64,000 nt of DNA. Source: Leuctra nigra (lineage: Eukaryota > Arthropoda > Insecta > Plecoptera > Leuctridae). The DNA lies in NCBI GenBank assembly GCA_934045905.1, contig OW203762.1:19190345-19254344 (forward strand), in the 5' to 3' direction. The notes beneath the pieces were generated by a model. That model was not told the origin of the DNA. It did no database searches and saw only the letters and a list, made by a program, of their open reading frames with translations. Numbering within the stretch: the stretch's first letter is position 1; each line of letters starts with the position of its first letter. This document shows, one piece after another, positions 57,401 through 64,000 of the stretch. The position numbers and the translations under genes were made by a program.

Positions 57401-60400
57401 GTCTCCGAAATGCAAAAATGTTGGACCAACTTCAACTTCGACGAAATCATAACGCGCGAAAACCGGAAGTGATGCGATATATCGAATCTCCATTTCCGGT
57501 CGACCTCGAGCTTATATTCGATATTCGATTAATGAACATATGTTTTGACGTTTTGACGTTTCAACTTTCAAGTTTTACTTTTTCCGCTTTTTCTTGCCTT
57601 TCTTGCTTATTATCTGATTATTATTCGTCATTTTGTTTTTAACTTTTGGCAGAATACTATTTATGTATCGCGTATCCATGGATACGCGAAACGCGCGAAA
57701 CAGAAATTATGGAAACGACTACAAACTTCGCGACGCGAAAGCGAACCGAATGCGAAATAAAAGCGAAGTATGGGAACCCAGCTTTAGACGATTTGGCTGA
57801 AAATTTGTAAAATAAGAGACAATGTTGGTCTTAATGACCATGCAAAATATAAGGTTGATCACATTTGTCGAAGACCATTTTTATTTTTTAGCCTATCAGG
57901 AGATGTTTATTTAAATTTTAGCCAATTGATAGATTTAAAAAAAAAATGGGCTCAGCAAACAGAGAAGGTTGTCTCTACATGTGTCCATGTGTACATGGAC
58001 ACATGTGTCCATGTGTCAACCAACATGTGTACATGTGTCTCTACTCTAAAATTTCAGATCGATCGGTGAAACGGTGCGACTTCTCCAGATAACAGCCAAA
58101 AATATAAACAAAAAAAAACAAAAAACAGAGGTCCATGTCAAAAGAGTCAAAAGGAGACGCTCGCTTCGCTCGCTCAACAAAACCCCCGTAACATACCTTA
58201 CAACAAATTTTATTTATGAAAGATTTACCATAAGTCCTTTGTTATCTACTTGACGAATGACGAGTAGGATGTTCAAGGAAGGGACGATATTTTTTCCTCC
58301 GTGTGCGTGGATGATCGAGGAGTGGAAATTGCTTTGAGCTCTTGATTCTGCCCTCATATGGAAGAATTCAATGTAAGGTACTATAAACTTTAACTATTGA
58401 TTTTTTTCAATAATGTCTCAATAATGTTCAATAATGTCTCAATAATGTTCAATAATGTCATTATTTTAGAGAATTATTTTGAAAAGTATACTACCGAAAA
58501 AAGTTGGACTGCGAGTATGAAAAAAGAACTGTGAGAAAATTGTTAACAACCAATAGAAGTCCCGAAGACTTAGATTCTATTAACTGATACCTTTACTCAC
58601 TATTCTACTCACTGACTTCTCACTTATTTCAGGAACGACTCCTGGTTCAACTTCACTCTGTCTGCAACTATAGGGTATAATGGCGATGGATGAATGAGTA
58701 TGAATATGATAGGGAGATGATGATGGAGAATGAGTGAGAATAGACGTTGAGAAGGAGTCGGTCATGCATGTCTAATAACCTTCCCAGAATTTGCATCTTT
58801 ACTTACTGAAGAAACGTAACGAAACAAATCCTCAGCCAGGGCAGTTATTCTATAACTTCAAAAATCCGGATTCGGCCCGAATTTGATTCACGGCCATATG
58901 GATTAACATTGCACCGAATCTGGATTTTTAAAGTTATAGAATAACTGCCCAGGAAGGACGATCCGGGAATCGAGGTCGGAACCGATCGAGGTCGATTGAG
59001 CGTTACTACGGTCGAGGACAGGCAAAGATGAACCCAGTTTAGCATTGCCAGGTATAGGGCGTCCCATGCTAGAGCGGATTCTTCCTTGCCTGTCACGGAC
59101 CATACTTGATACAACTTTTATGAAATTGGAATTATTCTATACCTGTGTGGTAATGCCACTGCAAAACACATCTTTGACATTGAATGCCCTCTGGCAAGTG
59201 GACTTCGACAGGGAAGTCCGCGGTGTTCGAGTTAGGCAGATAGTAGCGCGTCGTGGTCCCGTTTCCGACCGGCAGGAGGTGTTGGTTGAAACACGCTTCA
59301 GTCTCGATGCCGTTGACGTCATCCAACACGCAGAGGCGCCACTCGAACCAGCCGTCGTGGTTGGCAGTCAGCCGCGTCACAGTGTTCATGATTTCACCAG
59401 CGAAGTACCTGGAGGCCAAGGAGGTTGCCGTGGTCATCGCGAGATCAGAGTCCTAGAGGAGGGTGGAGGCCAAGGAGGTTGCCGTGGTCATCGCGAGATC
59501 AGAGTCCTAGAGGAGGGTGGAGGCCAAGGAGGTTGCCGTGGTCATCGTGAGATCAGAGTCCTAGAGGAGGGTGGAGGCCAAGGAGGTTGCCGTGGACATC
59601 GCGAGATCAGAGTCCTAGAGGAGGGTGGAGGCCAAGGAGGTTGCCGTGGTCATCGCGAGATCAGAGTCCTAGAGGAGGGTGGAGGCCAAGGAGGTTGCCG
59701 TGGTCATCGTGAGATCAGAGTCCTAGAGGAGGGTGGAGGCCAAGGAGGTTGCCGTGGTCATCGCGAGATCAGAGTTCTAGAGGAGGGTGGCGGCCAAGGA
59801 GGTTGCCGTGGTCATCGCGAGATCAGAGTCCTAGAGGAGGGTGGAGGCCAAGGAGGTTGCCGTGGTCATCGCGAGATCAGAGTTCTAGAGGAGGGTGGCG
59901 GCCAAGGAGGTTGCCGTGGTCATCGCGAGATCAGAGTCCTAGAGGAGGGTGGAGGCCAAGGAGGTTGCCGTGGTCATCGCGAGATCAGAGTCCTAGAGGA
60001 GGGTGGAGGCCAAGGAGGTTGCCGTGGTCATCGCGAGATCAGAGTCCTAGAGGAGGGTGGAGGCCAAGGAGGTTGCCGTGGTCATCGCGAGATCAGAGTC
60101 CTAGAGGAGGGTGGAGGCCAAGGAGGTTGCCGTGGTCATCGCGAGATCAGAGTCCTAGAGGAGGGTGGAGGCCGAGGAGGTTGCCGTGGTCCTCGTGAGA
60201 TCAGAGTCCTAGAGGGGGGTGGAGGCCGAGGAGGTTGCCGTGGTCATCGCGAGATCAGAGTCCTAGAGGGGGGTGGAGGCCAAGGAGGCTGCCGTGAACA
60301 TCGTGAGATCAGGTGTGGGCCCCATCTTTACTGTTGTGTTGTGGTGTGGTCAAGGATACTGAATATTATTCATATTCAAATGTTATCCAGGAATCCGAAC

Positions 60401-60412
60401 ATCTTGGGAGAT

Positions 60413-60449
<37 letters not shown>

Positions 60450-61656
60450 TGGTACTTACGTTTTGGCAATGACGCCCAAGCCGTATGTGCCGCCATGTTC
60501 GTTTTCCCTCGGTCGAGGCAAAGCCCAGTTGTCTCCGCAAGCTCCGCATTGGCCATCATTTTCAAAATATTGGACCTGAAATCAAAGCCCATTGCTCAAC
60601 AAGTTTTCTGTTGAGGAGACATGAATGAGGGAATTGGTCATTCATGTTGGAGAGTGGGAGAGAGTCCGCTGGACGTACCGAGTGTTGACCCCGTCAAGAG
60701 GGTAAGACAGAAGGTGAGGAGGGAAGAAGGAGGATGATGATGAGGAAGAGGAGGAGGAGGAGGAGGATGAGGATGAGGATGAGGATGAGGATGAGAAGGG
60801 GGTGGAGGAGGAGATGGGGGGAGGTGATGAAGAAGGAGAAGAAGAATGGTTATCGATGTAAAATCTGTATAAAATTTGTTTGTTTCATTCTACGCAAGCA
60901 TCCACTTTCCGCTAAGAGATTGATGATTGTTTTTATGTATTTTCCCAGAAATAATACATTAGAATATAGTTACACGTTCAGGTTTGTTGTCCGAGGCCAA
61001 CATCGAACTTTTTCATGGCTTTCAACACATGGGCGGCCGCAGGATATTTGCAAGGGGGGGGGGGGGGTGAAATCAATTTTGAGACGTTATGAGATGTATT
61101 TTGTTGAAAAATTAAATATTTTTTAAATATTACGCTTTAGGGTGGTGGAGGGCATACCCCCACCATGCCCCGCAGGGCATTTTTTGTTTTTTGACACTTT
61201 AAAATAATTTTTTTTAGTTATTTTTTTTACAAAATGAAACTAAATTTGAAACACCACAAAAAATGTTTTCCCGACATCCAGGGGGGGACCCCTTTCCACA
61301 ACCCTCTGTGGACGCTGAGGACGCCCAATGGCTTTCAACAAACAGAAAACCCCACCCCATGTGATGGACGACCGTCTCCTTCCCAACATCGTATCCACCC
61401 CACTCACTATTCATTTCCCAATTGCTATTCACAAGCGGGAAATCACCTAATAACGATACCCGCTAATAATACACGTGACTAAGAAGATGTAACATCCTAC
61501 CTCTCTGCCGCCACAGAAGATGCGATTGTCCTCGTAGTTCGGCGGAGTGTCGAACCCAAACCTCCACATCGAGCTCCTGTTCGGAGGATCGATCAGCATC
61601 CCATTGCCGTTGACATGGACCGCGGCCAGAAGAAGCACGCAGACAGCACCAAACAT
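49607..61656 (-). CDS. AA15-family lytic polysaccharide monooxygenase, whole gene, 4 exons
   Basis: Joined exons: 61656-61501, 60575-60460, 59408-59143, 49743-49607; 675 nt, 224 aa plus stop, all phases matching. AA15 enzymes are secreted copper oxidases that cleave chitin or cellulose, and the single catalytic domain here has the normal length. Family marks: signal peptide, GMLIDPPNRSSMWRFGF, DNRIFCGG, GQCGACGDNW, LTANHDGWFEWRLC (second brace His), CQRCVLQWHY, YWGECPDG, GCGFQENYKNCADI. The residue expected to be the mature N-terminal His, half of the histidine brace, is Asn (codon AAT), so catalysis as a normal LPMO is doubtful. Intron 3 is 9.4 kb and full of transposons. Confidence 0.93.
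49744..51097 (-). other. LPMO intron 3, 3' part
   Basis: AT-rich. A G-rich patch near 50060-50100 (CCCCGCAGGGTTTTTGAGG) resembles the hAT-like repeats elsewhere. A (CAAA)n run lies at 51001-51066. No gene seen. Confidence 0.5.
51001..51066. repeat. (CAAA)n microsatellite
   Basis: About 16 perfect tetranucleotide units. Confidence 0.95.
51098..53421 (+). mobile_element. hairpin-ended transposon family A, copy 2
   Basis: Starts A|TCTAGTGGAGCGGTCGCTCC at 51098, contains five exact CCGGAAGTGACGTCA motifs (51583, 51706, 51851, 52006, 52158) and a (GAT)n run at 51398-51443, then the GAAGTGATATCCCAG junction and a 1060-bp palindrome (52362-53421) with ~200-bp arms and an AT-rich loop. Confidence 0.88.
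53422..55346 (-). other. LPMO intron 3, middle part
   Basis: A tRNA-like scrap near 53505-53580, a family C end fragment at 54476-54551 (GAGGAAAACGCTC, AACGCGTTGATGAGCGAGCA) and a SINE-tail scrap near 54690-54760. Otherwise unique AT-rich sequence. Confidence 0.5.
56233..56652. mobile_element. foldback element with tRNA-like arms
   Basis: Arms of ~160 bp (56233-56392 and 56493-56652) are almost perfectly inverted. Each contains a tRNA-like block: on the plus strand 56552-56624, acceptor GTCCCGA with TCGGGGT, T arm CTGGG-TTCGATT-CCCAG, anticodon loop CCGGTAA. C33 and the GGT anticodon make a working tRNA unlikely. Confidence 0.85.
57304..57786. mobile_element. foldback MITE inserted in family C
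   Basis: TAAAGCTGGGTTCCCATACT at the left is mirrored by AGTATGGGAACCCAGCTTTA at the right; the arms continue as TTCGCTTTTATTTCGC and its complement. Confidence 0.9.
58660..58985 (-). mobile_element. tRNA-derived SINE split by a MITE
   Basis: SINE sequence (TAATGGCGATGGATGAATGA, ACCTTCCCAGAATTTGC, then AGGAAGGACGATCCGGGAAT) is interrupted by a 108-bp foldback at 58841-58948. Confidence 0.8.
58841..58948. mobile_element. foldback MITE with 5-bp TSD
   Basis: GCAGTTATTCTATAACTT at the left is mirrored by AAGTTATAGAATAACTGC at the right, and CCAGG flanks both sides (58836-58840 and 58949-58953). Confidence 0.87.
59143..59408 (-). CDS. LPMO exon 3
   Basis: Acceptor TTGGCCTCCAG|GTAC, donor CACACAG|GTATAG, phase 2 in, phase 1 out. 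It encodes LTANHDGWFEWRLC with the second copper-ligand His and, near the end, CQRCVLQWHYHT. The acceptor is flush with a ~17-copy 54-bp array. Confidence 0.94.
59409..60310 (-). repeat. 54-bp array abutting the LPMO exon-3 acceptor, ~17 copies
   Basis: Unit (plus) GGAGGCCAAGGAGGTTGCCG plus TGGTCATCGCGAGATCAGAG plus TCCTAGAGGAGGGT, about 17 copies with few changes. The unit length is a multiple of three and lacks stops, so a long plus-strand frame appears, but it is not a gene. The last unit supplies the pyrimidine tract of the exon-3 acceptor. Confidence 0.96.
60413..60447. repeat. (GT)n microsatellite next to LPMO exon-2 donor
   Basis: About 16 GT units on the plus strand ending ~13 nt from the exon-2 boundary; the nascent RNA would carry (CA)n just after the 5' splice site. 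Confidence 0.95.
60460..60575 (-). CDS. LPMO exon 2
   Basis: Acceptor TTGATTTCAG|GTCC, donor AAAAC|GTAAGT, phase 0 in, phase 2 out. It encodes VQYFENDGQCGACGDNW and YGLGVIAKT, the Cys-x2-Cys-Gly-Asp block of AA15. A (CA)n run begins about 11 nt into the intron behind the donor. Confidence 0.94.
60576..61500 (-). other. LPMO intron 1
   Basis: Carries a ~140-nt purine tract (60705-60850, GAGGAT/GAGGAG units on plus) and a hAT-like element (about 61027-61330). No other feature. Confidence 0.7.
61027..61330. mobile_element. short DNA element with G run, flanked by direct repeats
   Basis: CATGGGCGGCCGCAGG at the left and GAGGACGCCCA at the right lie between copies of ATGGCTTTCAACA (61014-61026 and 61328-61340). 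The interior has a G run and CCCCGCAGGGCATTTT like the other hAT-like repeats. Confidence 0.7.
61501..61656 (-). CDS. LPMO exon 1: signal peptide and N-terminus
   Basis: MFGAVCVLLLAAVHVNG is a signal peptide; cleavage after Gly17 would expose NGMLIDPPNR where the family has HG. It continues RSSMWRFGFDTPPNYEDN and FCGGRE. Donor GAGAG|GTAGGA, phase 0. Confidence 0.93.
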
Positions 61657-61703
61657 TTTGCAGCCGGCTTCAAGTACAAGATGAACTAAATGTGATGGCG
61701 AAG

Positions 61704-61711
61704 CTTTTATA
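61704..61711 (-). promoter_or_regulatory. TATA box of LPMO gene
   Basis: Minus strand CCTATAAAAGC, about 48-55 nt upstream of the ATG, with an initiator-like TTTAGTTC centred on 61687. This fits a short 5' UTR of about 30 nt. Confidence 0.7.
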
Positions 61712-61739
61712 GGTCAGATAGAGGCGTTATCTTGCTCAT

Positions 61740-62132
61740 GAGCCTGTACAGAGTTTTGAGAGTGTATTCCTCGGAACTTTATAGGCGGGTTTCTTATCCA
61801 AGAGCAGTTTGATAATTAATTAAGTACTGAAAAGATTGTGATAAGAAATGCAGTGGTCATGCAAATTGAAGTGGTTTGTAACTGCGTATTAGGACCACAT
61901 AGAACTTTTCTGAGAAGTTGCAGCTCAACGGAGTTCCCAAAATATACATTGGAAGTGTAAAAAAGGGGAAGCATAGAGGATGATAGAGGCAATTCGTTCA
62001 GCGATTGCTTAAAAGCTGTGATTGTTTGGTTCCACCGTTCAGACAAACAATTAGTATGTTCCTCCTTGGTCTAATCCAAATCTTTTACTATTCTGTTTCG
62101 GGTCATGACTTGCAAACATTAATATCCAGAAT
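61740..62132. other. LPMO upstream flank
   Basis: No gene or repeat recognised upstream of the TATA region. Confidence 0.5.
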
Positions 62133-62412
62133 ACGGAACAGGTTGGGTGAGTGGTTAACGCTCTGAACTTGTATTTCGGAGGCCCGGGTTCGATTCCCGC
62201 GGCCGTCCTTCCTGACTGTTTTTTTTCGTGGTTTTCCCTCAGTCGACAGGCAAATGCTGGGAAGGTAGCCTACTTAGAAGCCACCACCACCTCCTTCCCA
62301 CCTTCCATCCTTACCGACTCTTCACCATCATCTCCCAATCATCATCATAACCATTCATCCGTCGCCATTAGCCTAGCTGCAGAACAGTGCGACGTTAAGC
62401 CACAGACAAAAA
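62133..62412 (+). mobile_element. tRNA-derived SINE, full length with TSD
   Basis: tRNA-like head GGTTGGGTGAGTGGTTAACG with B box GGTTCGATTCCCGC, body TCAGTCGACAGGCAAATGCT, tail GCAGAACAGTGCGACGTTAA then an A-rich end. The direct repeat ATCCAGAAT flanks it (62124-62132 and 62413-62421). Confidence 0.88.
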
Positions 62413-62975
62413 ATCCAGAATCCAGCTTCAAGAATCAATTTTAAAGATACAGTACACTGCTCAGATACCTTCACTATCAATACCGTTTACAAGTCAACTG
62501 ACTCAAAATGATGAATTTTACTTCGCAGCATCATTTTATTTGTGGAAGTGACAGTGGCGCTTTCTGGTGGCAGTAAAAGCATAGATTAGATGGACTGTAG
62601 TTGTGAGCTTGTAAATGAAAGTGTAAATCAATCAAAGTGCGACTAAAATCTTCTGGTACTCCCCTGCAAGTGAAAGGAAAACCCTGCAACTACACCGCAG
62701 TACAGCTGCGTTAGTTGTGTTGAGTAGATACAGGAGGCAATGCTGCTAAACCAGTCATGCAGGTAATCTAACTGCAAGGGTGAACCTTTCTCTTGGAGTT
62801 GACCGTACAATATGGTAATTGTGGATTCTGGGCCAAGTATATCTGGGATTTCGATTAGCCGAACCTCACTCTCAAGGGTTATAATCATAATATAATCCTT
62901 TATAAGATCAAGATTTCTATTATATTTTTAGGTGTCATCGATATTTTAGGCGGCAACATTTCTAAGGATTAGAAA
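62413..62975. other. unique flank, nothing seen
   Basis: No coding, RNA or repeat signal recognised. Confidence 0.5.
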
Positions 62976-63262
62976 TGGTTCAGTTTTTCAATACTCTGCT
63001 AAAACCAGTAATTAAGTTAACACAGTCGTTCTAGGAATGTCATTGGTTGGTGCCATGACAATACAGTCTTATAATCAACCGTTTACAAATTAGCCGAGTA
63101 TTGAAAGACTGGTGTATCTATATTCTATACACATTGTTCTATATTTTAAACGGTTCATTTTGGAATTATGTTGCCATGGCAACCACCAATTTCTTTCCTT
63201 GAATGATCAATTAAACTTAACTGCTGGTTTTAGAAGAGCATTGAAAGACTGACCCTTATTTG
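62976..63262. mobile_element. foldback MITE
   Basis: TTCAGTTTTTCAATACTCTG and CTAAAACCAGTAATTAAG mirror CTTAACTGCTGGTTTTAG and CATTGAAAGACTGA. A half copy lies near 46903-46975. Confidence 0.75.
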
Positions 63263-63701
63263 AGAAATGTATAAGAAAGCTAAATGTGCAGTGGGACTGG
63301 GGAAGTGCATTCCTCAAGGATTGTTTTGATGACGCTGTATCAATGTGCATAATAGGTATATTAAATATTCTTCCTATGCAGTTGTCACCTCAACTCTAAT
63401 ACGTGCAACTTTAACAAATTTCCAAGTATTTTTTTCCACAAGTTTTATATTTTTGTTGCAAAACTTAGTATTTGAATTGGCATTGAAGACAAAACCTACT
63501 ACAGATATGATGACTAATGAATGGCGGATAAGTATTTTACGGAGAGTATTTTATCAATGATTGTTTGGAAGTGATGTCGTTGATGAGCGTTAATTAATTG
63601 AAGGTTTCACGAGAATAGTTAGTAATACCATGCAGCAGTGTTGTAAAAGATACTTCATATTTTTATACCTATATAAATTTATATATGCCTTTATTTTTAT
63701 A
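63263..63701. other. unique flank, nothing seen
   Basis: AT-rich, no feature supported. Confidence 0.5.
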
Positions 63702-64000
63702 CTAGGAAAACGCTCTGTGTAACGCGTTGATAAGCGAGCACGGATACGTGCAAAACCTCGAACCATAATTCCTTAAAAGCCGGAAATAATATACTTAAAA
63801 CAACTGAAACCTAGAAGCACGATCCACTAAATTATATAAAAAATAGCTGAATTTGCTTCTCATTGCAAGTTATTGCAACAGTTATTGAGCGAGCGAAGCG
63901 AGCGTCTCCTTTTGGCTCATTTGGCACGGACCTCTGTTTTTTTTTTTTTTTTTTTTTTTTTTGTTTTTTTCTGTTACTGACGATATACAGGTCAGAGTTT
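63702..64000 (+). mobile_element. family C element, runs off the window
   Basis: Starts CTAGGAAAACGCTCTGTGTA, continues GATAAGCGAGCACGGATACG, then GAGCGAGCGAAGCGAGCGTC and a long T run, as in 55347 onward. Confidence 0.8.

Larger units (their letters stand above)
55347..58175. mobile_element. family C transposon complex, interleaved inverted copies
   Basis: CTAGGAAAACGCTCT at 55347 is mirrored by AGAGCGTTTTCCTAG at 56966, and GAGCGAGCGTAGCGAGCGTC at 55571 is mirrored by GACGCTCGCTTCGCTCGCTC at 58155. Internal blocks at 55926-56165 reappear inverted at 57009-57250. Another copy starts at 63702. No transposase recognised. Confidence 0.75.

Noticed and set aside
59045..60448. Long plus-strand frame (467 codons) of G-G-G-Q-G-G-C-R repeats
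   Set aside because: Created by a 54-bp tandem array whose unit is a multiple of three; it overlaps LPMO exon 3 on the other strand and has no gene-like start or end.
60734..61126. Arg/Met-rich plus frame
   Set aside because: Product of a GAGGAT purine repeat.

Overview
This is a eukaryotic, almost certainly arthropod (insect) genomic window. It has AT-rich non-coding DNA, GC-richer coding exons, GT-AG introns of 0.5 to 17 kb, and many short palindromic transposons and tRNA-derived SINEs. No rRNA, operon, CRISPR or prokaryotic signal is present. A hemipteran-like insect would fit the repeat style, but that is a guess; no species is claimed.

Two protein-coding genes are supported, both on the minus strand. 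(1) 45152 to 2625: an ortholog of Drosophila stranded at second (sas, putative epidermal cell surface receptor). I reconstruct 14 coding exons whose phases all match and which total 4698 nt (1565 residues plus stop). The order is signal peptide, four VWC domains with a FN3-like segment between the second and third, a 625-residue Pro-rich exon with ~40-residue repeats, three FN3 domains, one transmembrane helix, and a 39-residue tail with a YDNPSY motif. (2) 61656 to 49607: a four-exon AA15 lytic polysaccharide monooxygenase (chitin-active family) of 224 residues. The residue where the family has its N-terminal copper-binding His is Asn. A TATA box lies just upstream.

Layout: 1-2.6 kb sas 3' flank; 2.6-27.9 kb sas exons 14 to 2 with repeat-filled introns; 27.9-45.0 kb sas intron 1, about 17 kb, repeats only as far as I can see; 45.0-45.2 kb sas exon 1 and promoter; 45.2-49.6 kb intergenic; 49.6-61.7 kb LPMO gene; 61.7-64 kb upstream flank.

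The most striking feature is that tandem arrays repeatedly sit exactly on exon-intron junctions and multiply the splice signal. About 37 extra copies of the sas exon-6 acceptor plus the first 48 nt of the exon lie in intron 5. Intron 10 has nine extra copies of the exon-10 donor at one end and five extra exon-11 acceptors at the other. The exon-5 acceptor is duplicated, and a 54-bp array abuts the LPMO exon-3 acceptor.

Second is a transposon family with three copies (10.1-11.4, 37.1-39.7 and 51.1-53.4 kb). It joins a module rich in CCGGAAGTGACGTCA (ETS/CRE composite) motifs to a very long terminal palindrome. One copy carries a small spliced-looking ORF module in its loop. tRNA-like foldback elements, hAT-like MITEs with 8-bp target duplications, and nested insertions make up most of the rest.

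The two genes are neighbours only. Sas is an apical surface ligand/receptor of epithelia and AA15 enzymes are secreted and act on chitin or cellulose; no shared pathway is visible in the sequence.
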